64,000 bases of DNA, from contig JBLWVL010000002.1 in assembly GCA_048268485.1 (NCBI GenBank), positions 1 through 64,000 of the forward strand. Direction: 5' to 3'. This document shows, one piece after another, positions 54,994 through 62,743 of this stretch. Source of the stretch: Oceanospirillum sp048268485. GTDB taxonomy: Bacteria > Pseudomonadota > Gammaproteobacteria > Pseudomonadales > Halomonadaceae. The notes under the pieces are model-generated. The model was not told the DNA's origin and did not search any database. It saw only the letters and a list, made by a program, of their open reading frames with translations. Position 1 is the stretch's first letter. The number at the start of each line of letters is the position of its first letter. Both the position numbers and the translations under genes were made by a program.

Positions 54994-55443
54994 TTATTCA
55001 TCATCTTTAGAGGGCTTGTTCGGTTGAAAGCTTTGCCAGAGTTTCATATTTTGCTCTGCAACGCGACGCATCAGCTCCATCGGAGTAGCTGTCATCGCCG
55101 TCTGCATCTGCTCACGTAAGGCTTTTTGTTGCTCCAGGAAAGTATTAATACTCTCCTCGAGGTAATTACTCATCGTCCCCTGCATACTGTCCCCATAAAA
55201 ACGGATCAGCTGCTGCAATACCTGATTGCTAAACATAGGGTTCCCCCCAGCTGTATGTCCATTCTCTTGGTCAGTAATAATTTGCAGCAAAATATTGCGG
55301 GTTAAATCTTCGCCACTTTTAGAGTCCTCTACCCGAAACTCCTCCTTGTTAATCACCAAGAGCTTGATATCTTCAAGGGTAACATAACGACTTTCTGACG
55401 TGTCGTATAAACGGCGGTTGGCGTATTTTCTGATAACTCGCAA
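54994..55443 (-). CDS. phaR: Polyhydroxyalkanoate synthesis repressor PhaR (TTG start)
   Basis: 149 residues. The N-terminal DNA-binding domain RVIRKYANRRLYDTSESRYV and the DLTRNILLQIITDQE segment are PhaR signatures. PhaR binds granule surfaces and, when free, represses phasin genes. The start is a TTG at 55443, with a GGAAGAGAGAG stretch upstream; no ATG fits. No phaC synthase gene is in the window. Confidence 0.92.
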   Translation of the reverse strand: MRVIRKYANRRLYDTSESRYVTLEDIKLLVINKEEFRVEDSKSGEDLTRNILLQIITDQENGHTAGGNPMFSNQVLQQLIRFYGDSMQGTMSNYLEESINTFLEQQKALREQMQTAMTATPMELMRRVAEQNMKLWQSFQPNKPSKDDE

Positions 55444-55786
55444 AATTATGACTCTCTCTTCCGGCCTAATGATTGGCTCTTCTCGCCTGCAGCATATATT
55501 GTAATCAGTTTAAGTGGCTGCACAATGACCCAGTCGTATTGTTCTGTAAACATCTTACGGGAAGATTGCTTTACCGCATCTGTTTTTATCTGCCTTTATT
55601 AAAGCCATAAAATTGATGCTGCCTTACACGATAACCACTATGCTTAACATAAAGGAGAGCAACTCAGTCACAAAACTATCATACCACTGACTTATTCTCC
55701 TTGAAGCCTCACCATCCCTGTTCAGCTAACACTTTTGAACAGGTATACGGGATTTCGCCTCTGACGTGACAAACAGGAAGAAAAAT
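55444..55786. other. Divergent intergenic region between phaR and the unrecognised gene
   Basis: About 340 bp. No gene above a 17-codon frame without ribosome-binding site. It must hold both divergent promoters; no operator recognised. Confidence 0.45.
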
Positions 55787-56164
55787 ATGTTTCTGAAGGT
55801 TCGCAAAAACTGCGGCATCTATATGCAAAACAACGAAAGCGGAAAAAAGGTTATCGCTCCCGTTTCAAGTCATTTTTATATTAACCTGAACCTTGTGACC
55901 GAAATATCTTCGTACAGCCTGAAGGACCTGAAAGAGAAGCAGCTACTGGATGGCAACACTTTGCCAATTCCACCAGGTTCTCGGGTCTTACACTTCACCA
56001 TGAGCAGTAACTTCAGCAGCTCTAAAGAAAAAATTAAAGGAGAAGATAGCAAGCGGGTTCTTTTTGAGAAGATGTTCTACACATTGTTTTTTTTGCCAGA
56101 CAATTATGCCGAATTTGAGCGCCTGAAAAGTGCTATTGATCAAAGCACACTAAACCGGGACTGA
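55787..56164 (+). CDS. Unrecognised 125-residue protein
   Basis: Start ATG at 55787 with AGGAAG 7 nt upstream; an in-frame GTG 21 bp earlier is weaker. No signal peptide or TM segment. The first 60 residues contain alternating hydrophobic stretches suggestive of beta strands (MFLKVRKNCGIYM, SHFYINLNLVTEI), then a Ser/Lys-rich loop (about 86-98) and a C-terminal helix. I recognise no family. Monocistronic, between phaR (divergent) and a yigZ-type gene (convergent). Codon use looks like the host. Confidence 0.65.
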   Translation: MFLKVRKNCGIYMQNNESGKKVIAPVSSHFYINLNLVTEISSYSLKDLKEKQLLDGNTLPIPPGSRVLHFTMSSNFSSSKEKIKGEDSKRVLFEKMFYTLFFLPDNYAEFERLKSAIDQSTLNRD

Positions 56165-56202
56165 ACATTTAAAATTGCTTTCTGGCAGAGTATCTGGGGC
56201 GT

Positions 56203-56808
56203 TTAATCTAAAATCTTAAAGCGGATTCGCCCCTGCCCTGACTGCTGCAACCTTTCAGCCAACAGGTCAGGCTCTTCAACTTCCGCCGTTAATGCAACGC
56301 ACTGACTATACTGACAATCAACTTTACGCGCAGAAAGCTCCTTCAGCCAGTGCCGGATATCAGACTCAAAAGCATAATCCGCCTCAATCTTTACAGCATA
56401 ATGAGGCCGGACCTCTTCTGTCTCTAAAGCGTCCAATACCATCTGAGTCGCTTGAGAATAAGCCTTTACCAGACCGCCGGTCCCCAGTTTAATCCCGCCG
56501 AAGTAGCGTACAATAACGACCACTATTTCACCTAGGCCGCTATGCATCAATACATTAAACATTGGCTTTCCGGCGGTACCTGAAGGCTCACCATCATCGC
56601 TCATGCCATAGCACTGGCTATTACTCGGTGCTCCGGCAATAAAGGCGGTGCAGTGATGCCGGGCATCAGGAAATTCATCCTTCACCGACTGAATAAATGC
56701 CTGGCACTCTGCAGTATCAGACACTGGGGCCGCAATAGAAATAAAGCGGCTACGTTTAATTTCAAGCTCTGTACGGGTTTCACCGGCAGGTTTGTGATAG
56801 ATGCTCAT
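56203..56808 (-). CDS. IMPACT/YigZ-family protein
   Basis: 201 residues from the ATG at 56808; a GTG 15 bp upstream is the alternative. N-terminal UPF0029/IMPACT domain with FISIAAPVSD, ARHHCTAFIAG, SDDGEPSGTAGKPMF and RYFGGIKLGTGGLVKAYS, then the small ferredoxin-like C domain. Function in bacteria is unsettled, perhaps tied to translation or protease modulation. It follows the LexA-like gene by about 28 bp on the same strand, so may share its SOS-type control. Confidence 0.92.
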   Translation of the reverse strand: MSIYHKPAGETRTELEIKRSRFISIAAPVSDTAECQAFIQSVKDEFPDARHHCTAFIAGAPSNSQCYGMSDDGEPSGTAGKPMFNVLMHSGLGEIVVVIVRYFGGIKLGTGGLVKAYSQATQMVLDALETEEVRPHYAVKIEADYAFESDIRHWLKELSARKVDCQYSQCVALTAEVEEPDLLAERLQQSGQGRIRFKILD

Positions 56809-56836
56809 GCGTCCAAGTTTCACTCGAATAAAAGCT

Positions 56837-57337
56837 TTATTGTAACGAATGAGAGCGCTTCAGACCCATAACAATTCCTAACACCTGCACATCTTCATTC
56901 TTAAGTGTAATAGGAGACATGCTGCTGTTAGCCGGATCAAGCCTGACACCAGTGCGATCGATATAAAGACGCTTGAGCGTGACATGCTGATTATTAATCA
57001 TCACAACGCAAGTCTCGCCATTTTCAACAGTCTGGCGCTGCTCGATGACAATAATATCACCGTCATGAATATTCGCTTCAACCATAGAGTTTCCACGAAC
57101 TTTCAACGCGTAGGTATTCTTTTTAACCAGCTGTTTAGGGACCTGTATCTGCTCATGGTTCTCACAAATCTCCATGGGCATGCCTGCAGTCACCCAGCCT
57201 AAAAGCGGAATCTCACCGAGTAAACCTGGGGCAATATCACCATCATAAACCGCATCCTGCCAAAGCCGGTTATGATTCTGGCTATCAACCGCCCGCAACA
57301 AAAAAAGAGTTTCATATTTCTGTTTGCCTGTATCCAT
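56837..57337 (-). CDS. Stand-alone LexA/UmuD-type S24 self-cleaving domain protein
   Basis: 166 residues. S24 catalytic dyad Ser84 in VRGNSMVEANIHDGD and Lys122 in HVTLKRLY, spaced as in LexA (38 versus 37), with an Ala51-Gly52 bond in LGWVTAGMPMEI at the place of the LexA cleavage site. The 37 residues before it do not form a LexA winged helix or Cro-type HTH, so DNA binding is not evident. UmuD (about 139 residues) is the nearest known plan, but no umuC follows. An SOS-box-like site lies 41-56 bp upstream. Likely DNA-damage-induced; role unknown. Confidence 0.82.
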   Translation of the reverse strand: MDTGKQKYETLFLLRAVDSQNHNRLWQDAVYDGDIAPGLLGEIPLLGWVTAGMPMEICENHEQIQVPKQLVKKNTYALKVRGNSMVEANIHDGDIIVIEQRQTVENGETCVVMINNQHVTLKRLYIDRTGVRLDPANSSMSPITLKNEDVQVLGIVMGLKRSHSLQ

Positions 57338-57377
57338 AACTGCTCTCTTTACTGGCTTAGGGTGCCTGACACCAAGA

Positions 57378-57393
57378 CTATATATTTATACAG
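57378..57393 (-). promoter_or_regulatory. LexA-box-like site upstream of the S24 gene
   Basis: Minus strand CTGTATAAATATATAG matches CTGTATATATATACAG at 14 of 16 positions; the CTGT half is perfect, the other half reads ATAG instead of ACAG. A further CTGTAT lies just upstream, and the site overlaps a TATAAA-like -10. Confidence 0.55.
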
Positions 57394-57669
57394 CATTCCA
57401 TACAGGTAAAAAACATTTTTTTAGCCAGAAGTGCCGCAAACAAATACAGATACCACAGAGAACGCAGAGAGAGCCCTGGAGCCGGAACAGGTAAAAAGAG
57501 TTTACCTTTACAGTGCCAGAAAACGGGGAAATCCCAGAGCAAGCTCCACCTTAAGCGGAACCAAACTACAACCAACCGAGTATAAACGGCATAATAGCTT
57601 CAATAATTAGCGGCTGTTTCATCAGATAAAACAGCTTTTGATAAGCTCTTAAAGCCTTAGGATCAAACG
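57394..57669. other. Intergenic region between the S24 gene and bcp
   Basis: About 280 bp with no gene; a 65-codon minus-strand frame has no ribosome-binding site or family resemblance. It carries the upstream part of the S24 promoter and the bcp promoter. Confidence 0.45.
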
Positions 57670-58134
57670 ATGACTGTAGAACTGAACCAACCCGTACCGG
57701 ATTTCACCGCAGAAGCCACGAACGATGTAACCGTTACCCTGTCAGAATTGAAAGGCAAAAACATCGTCATCTATTTTTATCCGAAAGATAATACGCCGGG
57801 CTGCACCAATGAAGGCAAAGATTTCCGGGATCTCTATTCAGATTTTTCTGCCGCCAATACCATTATCTTTGGTGTATCCAGAGATAGCATACGCGTCCAT
57901 ACAAACTTTAAAGCCAAACATGACTTTCCCTTTGAACTGATCTCAGACCCTGATGAAACACTCTGCAAACATTTTGATGTCATTAAACTTAAGAAGAATT
58001 ATGGCAGGGAGTATATGGGCATTGAGCGTAGCACTTTCCTGATTAATGCTGAAGGTGTCCTGGCCCAGGAATGGCGCAAGGTTAAGGTAAAAGGTCATGT
58101 GGAAGAAGTGCTTGAAGCAGCCCGAGCACTTTAA
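57670..58134 (+). CDS. bcp: Bcp/PrxQ-type thioredoxin-dependent peroxiredoxin
   Basis: 154 residues, thioredoxin fold. Peroxidatic Cys45 in KDNTPGCTNEGKDF. The resolving Cys five residues on, found in E. coli Bcp, is replaced by Lys50; Cys99 in DETLCKHFDV is the only other cysteine and could resolve, as in other PrxQ types. It reduces hydroperoxides. Monocistronic with a terminator shared with cheR. Confidence 0.93.
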   Translation: MTVELNQPVPDFTAEATNDVTVTLSELKGKNIVIYFYPKDNTPGCTNEGKDFRDLYSDFSAANTIIFGVSRDSIRVHTNFKAKHDFPFELISDPDETLCKHFDVIKLKKNYGREYMGIERSTFLINAEGVLAQEWRKVKVKGHVEEVLEAARAL

Positions 58135-58156
58135 GCGCAGCCCCCAGCCATCAGAC

Positions 58157-58186
58157 ACAAAAAATCCCGCTCACGGCGGGATTTTT
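58157..58186. terminator. Bidirectional terminator between bcp and cheR
   Basis: 9-bp stem (58162-58170 and 58176-58184, 5-nt loop) with an A run on the left and a T5 run on the right, so it works on both strands between convergent genes. Confidence 0.9.
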
Positions 58187-58209
58187 CTGTCTCACAAGCA
58201 GCAAACAAA

Positions 58210-59049
58210 CTATTTCGCCCGATAAATAATCCCTGGACGACACTGCACCATTTCATAAAGCTCCGGCATATTACTTAAGGCTTCGGAAGCCCCCAGAAAC
58301 AGGTAGCCACCTGGTTTCAATACACCATGAATACGGGTGAGAATGTCTTTTTTAAGATCAGCTGAGAAATAGATCAATACGTTACGACAGAAAACAATAT
58401 CAAACTTCCCCAGCATAGAATAGCTATGCAACAAGTTCATTGGGCGGAAATCAACCCGTTGTTTAATCGGAGCTTTCACAGCCCAACGACCGTCTCCGGT
58501 CTGCAGAAAAAACTTCGTCAAACGATCCTGAGAAAGACCACGACCGAGCGCCAACATTTCATACTCACCGTTTCGGGCAGAGTTCAGAACTGTAGAAGAG
58601 ATATCCGTGGCAACAATACGCTCGCCGGAACGAAATGCGCCTGGATTTTTCTGCTTAAACTCATCCAGAACCATACTAATAGAGTAGGGTTCCTGGCCCG
58701 TTGAACAAGCAGCAGACCAAATTTTTAGCTGCTGAGCTCCCAGTGTTTTACTCAACTCCGGCAGCAGCTGGTTCTGTAAAATATTAAACGGATGAATATC
58801 ACGAAACCACAGCGTTTCATTTGTAGTCATCGCATCAACAACCGCTTCCTTCAATCCAGAGCGAGGGTTTGAAGTAATCGCCTTAATGAGTTCACCGAGT
58901 GTTGTCATACCATGCTGAGCCATGATTTTATTCAGACGGCTGGTGACAAGGTATTGCTTATTATCACCCAGCAAAATGCCACAAGCGTCCTGAAGAAACT
59001 TGCGAAATGCATTGTAGTCTTTGATATCAATGGTTCTGACTGTTGACAT
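58210..59049 (-). CDS. cheR: Chemotaxis protein methyltransferase CheR
   Basis: 279 residues: N-terminal helical domain (about 10-85), then the SAM-binding domain with WSAACSTGQEPYSISM, ATDISSTVLNSAR, and VFCRNVLIYFS. It methylates glutamates of chemoreceptors. It lies 77 bp downstream of cheV, the order seen near flgA-flgM in pseudomonads. Confidence 0.97.
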   Translation of the reverse strand: MSTVRTIDIKDYNAFRKFLQDACGILLGDNKQYLVTSRLNKIMAQHGMTTLGELIKAITSNPRSGLKEAVVDAMTTNETLWFRDIHPFNILQNQLLPELSKTLGAQQLKIWSAACSTGQEPYSISMVLDEFKQKNPGAFRSGERIVATDISSTVLNSARNGEYEMLALGRGLSQDRLTKFFLQTGDGRWAVKAPIKQRVDFRPMNLLHSYSMLGKFDIVFCRNVLIYFSADLKKDILTRIHGVLKPGGYLFLGASEALSNMPELYEMVQCRPGIIYRAK

Positions 59050-59126
59050 TCTCTGAACTCACTCAAGCAGCGTTACGTTTCTAACAGCTTATCACAAATT
59101 AGCAAAAGACAAGTCTTTATCTATAG

Positions 59127-60068
59127 TTAAGCTGGCTCAACCTGCTGCAACGAATTGATTCTGTTAACAACTTTTCGTGCCAACTCATCAGCGTCGTATT
59201 TTGCCAAAAAGTCATTTGCACCTACTTTTTTAACCATAGCTTCATTGAAGATACCGCTTAAAGAAGTGTGCAGCAGTATCTGCATACGACTCAGATCTGG
59301 ATCAGTCCTTATCTCTGTCGTCAGGGTATACCCATCCATTTCGGGCATCTCGATATCAGAAATAATCATCAGCACTTCGTCTTCTACTTCCTTGCCGGAA
59401 TCCACAATGCTTCTCAGATACCTGAGCGCCTCAAGGCCGTTTGTCAGACCTGTTGTCTGTACCCCCACCTCATCCAGACAACGAATTACCTGGTTTCGAG
59501 CAACACCTGAATCGTCTACAACGACAACATGATACTTCGATGAAATCAGCTTCAGAGTATCATCAACAACCCCTTTGCTGACCCGCTCATTCACTGGATG
59601 CACTTTAGAGATAACCTTCTCAACATCAATGATTTCAATCATGGTTCCGTTAAGTTCAGTAACCGCAGTCAGGTAATTATCTTTACCTGTCGCCTTAGGT
59701 GGCGGATGAACATCCTTCCAGTTAAGGTTAACAATTTTATCAACTTTAGATACAAGGAAACCCTGGGTGACACGATTGTATTCAGTGACAATCACAACAC
59801 TATCACTCAGGCTTTTAACCGGTGGCAGACCAATAGCCATCCCAAGATCAATCACCGAAATTGTTTCGCCACGAATACTGGCAACACCCCGAACAATCGC
59901 CCCATGATGCGGCAGATTAGTCAGTTGAGGGCAAGGAAGAATCTCCTTAACCTTAAATACATTGATACCATAACTCTGGCGCCCCCTAAGATGAAACAGG
60001 AGCAGCTCCATACGGTTACCACCAACAAGTTGCGCCCGCTCTGCAAGGCGGCCTGCTTGCTCATTCAT
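59127..60068 (-). CDS. cheV: Chemotaxis coupling/response regulator protein CheV
   Basis: 313 residues: CheW-like domain (about 18-160: FHLRGRQSYGINVFKVKEIL) fused to a receiver domain (about 178-305) with acidic pocket DDSG, phosphoacceptor Asp in IISDIEMPEMDGYTL, and a Thr/Ser-Lys near the end. It couples receptors to CheA and helps adaptation. Divergent from flgA. Confidence 0.97.
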   Translation of the reverse strand: MNEQAGRLAERAQLVGGNRMELLLFHLRGRQSYGINVFKVKEILPCPQLTNLPHHGAIVRGVASIRGETISVIDLGMAIGLPPVKSLSDSVVIVTEYNRVTQGFLVSKVDKIVNLNWKDVHPPPKATGKDNYLTAVTELNGTMIEIIDVEKVISKVHPVNERVSKGVVDDTLKLISSKYHVVVVDDSGVARNQVIRCLDEVGVQTTGLTNGLEALRYLRSIVDSGKEVEDEVLMIISDIEMPEMDGYTLTTEIRTDPDLSRMQILLHTSLSGIFNEAMVKKVGANDFLAKYDADELARKVVNRINSLQQVEPA

Positions 60069-60108
60069 AAAGTCATCCGCTGATAGGAATTCAATTCAGA
60101 ATGTGTAG

Positions 60109-60161
60109 ACTACCCTTTTATAGATCAGTGTTGAACTGGGGATTTCCCCTTCTTGGGTAGT
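60109..60161. repeat. Nested inverted repeats in the cheV-flgA promoter region
   Basis: Outer 7-bp arms (60109-60115 and 60155-60161) enclose a small palindrome around GGGGATTTCCCC (about 60138-60149). It lies midway between the divergent starts and may be a regulator site or hairpin; no known binding consensus is matched. Confidence 0.4.
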
Positions 60162-60199
60162 TTAACAATTTCCTACACGATAATTACGAGGCAGTTACA

Positions 60200-60940
60200 T
60201 TGGCTTTTTCTCGCTCTATCAGCACAAGTTTAACCCAGAAAGGAATAATGCGCTTTATCGCATGCTCTTTACTGGCATGGATCGTGTCTCCGTTAAGCAT
60301 TGCTGCAGATCTGGAAACTAAAGAAAGCCTTCAGGAAGCAGTTAACGCATATCTGAAACCTAAACTGGACGCACTGAATACCAGCCGTATCAATATCGAG
60401 GTTGGCAGTATTGACCCCCGCCTGCGCCTGAAAAAATGCCCGGAACCACTGGAGCTGGACCAACTGGGAAACAAAAGTCTGTCAGGCAAAGTTAATATTC
60501 GCGTGCGCTGCCCATCTGCAAGCTGGGGGATTTTTATACCTGTTGATATTCAAATCTTTGAGCCGGTTGTAATTAGCCGCGTATCTCTTCCCAGGGGCTC
60601 AGTTATCAGCCGCCAACTGCTTGCACTTCGGGAGGTTGAAAGCTCCTCACTAAACTATAGTTACTTCAGAGATATAGACCAGGTAGCAGGCACCGAAGTC
60701 GTTCGGCCAATACAGGCGAACAGCGTTATTTTTACTAACATGGTTCAGGCCGCAGACGCCATCCGTAAAGGGGATGATGTCATCATCAAAGCCCAGGTTG
60801 GCGGCCTTAGCGTTCGCATCAAAGGTCAGGCACTTCAGGATGGTGCCCTTGGTGAACAAATTCAGGTGCGAAATACACAATCCAGACGTATAATCAGAGC
60901 CGTCGTTACGGGACCTGGTAATGTACTCGTCCCTATGTAG
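60200..60940 (+). CDS. flgA: Flagellar P-ring assembly chaperone FlgA
   Basis: 246 residues from a TTG at 60200 with GAGG 8 nt upstream; an ATG at 60248 would give a 230-residue form with a typical signal peptide but has a ribosome-binding site only 3 nt away. Hydrophobic signal core about 20-34, cut near SIAA-D. SAF domain and C-terminal FlgA domain: PRGSVISRQLLALREVE, KGDDVIIKAQVGGLSVR and QIQVRNTQSRRIIRAVV. It is a periplasmic chaperone for FlgI. Confidence 0.93.
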   Translation: MAFSRSISTSLTQKGIMRFIACSLLAWIVSPLSIAADLETKESLQEAVNAYLKPKLDALNTSRINIEVGSIDPRLRLKKCPEPLELDQLGNKSLSGKVNIRVRCPSASWGIFIPVDIQIFEPVVISRVSLPRGSVISRQLLALREVESSSLNYSYFRDIDQVAGTEVVRPIQANSVIFTNMVQAADAIRKGDDVIIKAQVGGLSVRIKGQALQDGALGEQIQVRNTQSRRIIRAVVTGPGNVLVPM

Positions 60941-61037
60941 ATCAGAGGGTTGCTTTTGGGAAGTCCGTTTCTGAAAGTGAATCTCAAGTATTTGGCATTT
61001 TTTGTTATACTTGCCTGTAAAATCCGTTAATTTTTAT

Positions 61038-61064
61038 TAAAGCTTTCATATGAAGTGCCGATAA
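61038..61064 (+). promoter_or_regulatory. Sigma-28 (FliA) promoter of flgM-flgN
   Basis: TAAA (61038-61041), 15 nt, GCCGATAA (61057-61064): perfect FliA consensus, 41 bp before the flgM start. Same spacing and sequence as the site at 13005-13031. Confidence 0.92.
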
Positions 61065-61105
61065 CAAGTTCAAGTTATTGATATTTCTCAAAGAGGTTAG
61101 TCAAA

Positions 61106-61414
61106 ATGGCTATCGATCTTAACAGCCTGTCCAGCAGCTTAGCGGGAAATCGTGTTCGTACTTCCGGACAGACTTCCGAAAAAAATGAGGTTTCTAAAAA
61201 TGAAACTCATTCTGCTGCTTCACAGACAAGCACCAAGAGCGACAGTGTACAGCTGAGTGATGAGGCTCTTCGCCTGAACAGCCGTGCACAGTCTGCGCCC
61301 GACATTGATGAAAGCAAAGTAAATGCTATTCAGTCTTCTATAGAAGATGGTGTTTACAAAATTGACTATCAGGCACTGGCAAAAAGTATTATTCAGTTTG
61401 AAAACAAACTGTAA
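61106..61414 (+). CDS. flgM: Anti-sigma-28 factor FlgM
   Basis: 102 residues, N-terminal half Ser/Thr/Lys-rich and disordered, C-terminal FlgM region with SVQLSDEALRLNSR and KVNAIQSSIEDGVYKIDYQALAKSI-like helices. It binds FliA until it is exported through the finished hook. Its FliA promoter closes the feedback loop. 9 bp before flgN. Confidence 0.95.
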   Translation: MAIDLNSLSSSLAGNRVRTSGQTSEKNEVSKNETHSAASQTSTKSDSVQLSDEALRLNSRAQSAPDIDESKVNAIQSSIEDGVYKIDYQALAKSIIQFENKL

Positions 61415-61423
61415 GGTCAGCCC

Positions 61424-61912
61424 GTGAGTGAAGCCCTTTCACAAACCGTCAAACAGCACCTGCTTACCAGCATTCAGAACATGAAAGCTGTTAAGCGGTG
61501 CATTGAGAATGAAAAAGAAGCTCTGAAGATTCGTGATATCAATCGGATTCAGACCATCACGCTTGAGAAGCAAAAACTTCTCAATCAGGTTGAAGCGGAT
61601 ATCAATGATCGGCAAGAGCTTCTGACGTCTCAAAATCTTGAGCTTGATGATGAGAGCATGCTTGCACTTATTACATCTTTTCCTGAAAAGGTATCCGCCT
61701 CACTGTCTCAGGGGTGGCAGCAGCTTATTTCGCTGCATGATGATGTTAAAGAAATCAACCAGGCAAACGGCATGATCATCAATAAAGGCCTGCAGCAGGT
61801 CGATGCTATGCTGAGTATTCTTCAATACAATACTGAAGCACGAACTGCACGAACCTACAACGCCAAGGGCCGATCTATCGCCCAATCATCACGTGATCTC
61901 GGCCAGGCCTGA
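61424..61912 (+). CDS. flgN: Flagellar export chaperone FlgN (GTG start)
   Basis: 162 residues from a GTG at 61424 (AAGG upstream). All-helical; the family pattern of a long coiled pair and a C-terminal amphipathic helix rich in Thr/Ala/Tyr-Asn-Ala (TARTYNAKGR). Chaperone for hook-filament junction proteins FlgK and FlgL. Position after flgM supports the call. Confidence 0.9.
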   Translation: MSEALSQTVKQHLLTSIQNMKAVKRCIENEKEALKIRDINRIQTITLEKQKLLNQVEADINDRQELLTSQNLELDDESMLALITSFPEKVSASLSQGWQQLISLHDDVKEINQANGMIINKGLQQVDAMLSILQYNTEARTARTYNAKGRSIAQSSRDLGQA

Positions 61913-61942
61913 GTCAATTTCTAGCATGTACAGGGTTTCTTT

Positions 61943-62734
61943 ATGACCGGCACTGTTGATTCAGATACCGAAGCCAAGCCACAGGCAACGGCAATGACAC
62001 AAAGAGAGGATAACCGAAAGCATCTGGTTACCCGTCAAGCTAGTATTTTTGCTGTACTCCGCTCACTACAAAAGCATCGATCCCCTCTTACCATTGTTTT
62101 TCAGGGCCATAACAACCAGAGCTTTACAAGTATTGTTCTGAAAGTTGACCTGGAAGGTGGCTATTTCATCCTGGATGAAATAGCACCACCGAGTGGCCAT
62201 AAAAGAGCTCTGGAGGGAGGAGTTTTTAGTATTCAGGCAAACGATAAAGGCGTTCAAGTCGTATTCGGGAATAATACAGTCGTTGGTGCCGGACGTAATG
62301 AAGGAGCCGCTATCTATAAAGTCTCAATGCCTAAGCAGCTACTTTATAAACAGCGCCGCGATGCCTATCGTGCTCATATTGCCATTGCTGATCAGGAAGA
62401 TATTCAGCTTATCTCGTACAAGCGCCAAAAACCTCTGGTTGGCAAAATCATTGATATCTCTTCAACTGGTTGCAAAGTCGAATTCCCCTACCTGGTCGAG
62501 CCAGCCTTTGAGGATATGGAAGTATTCGATGAGGTGAGCTTTGACTTGCCAGAAGCTGAGTTTGATACTTCGGTACTCTGCGCGGCAGAAGCCCGGCGGG
62601 CAGTTTATTTTGAAGATAAAAAAACAACCCAGTGCGGCTTCCAGTTTCTGAATCCGGATGGACGAAATCAAAGAGAGATTGATCGCTTTGTTGCCTACCT
62701 ACAGCGAGAAGCACGCCGCAAAGGCCTCGAATAA
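61943..62734 (+). CDS. YcgR-like PilZ-domain flagellar brake protein
   Basis: 263 residues: disordered start, YcgR N-terminal domain (about 30-125), then PilZ domain with the c-di-GMP-binding RxxxR in KQRRDAYRAH (about 138-147) and the DISSTGCKVEF (D/NxSxxG) motif (about 172-182). Both binding motifs are intact. At high c-di-GMP it would slow or stop the flagellum. It follows flgN by 30 bp, probably in the same FliA-driven transcript. Confidence 0.92.
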   Translation: MTGTVDSDTEAKPQATAMTQREDNRKHLVTRQASIFAVLRSLQKHRSPLTIVFQGHNNQSFTSIVLKVDLEGGYFILDEIAPPSGHKRALEGGVFSIQANDKGVQVVFGNNTVVGAGRNEGAAIYKVSMPKQLLYKQRRDAYRAHIAIADQEDIQLISYKRQKPLVGKIIDISSTGCKVEFPYLVEPAFEDMEVFDEVSFDLPEAEFDTSVLCAAEARRAVYFEDKKTTQCGFQFLNPDGRNQREIDRFVAYLQREARRKGLE

Positions 62735-62743
62735 AGCCTGATA

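Noticed and set aside
56837..57337. UmuD assignment
   Set aside because: No umuC follows and the protein is longer than UmuD; called only as a LexA/UmuD-type S24 protein.
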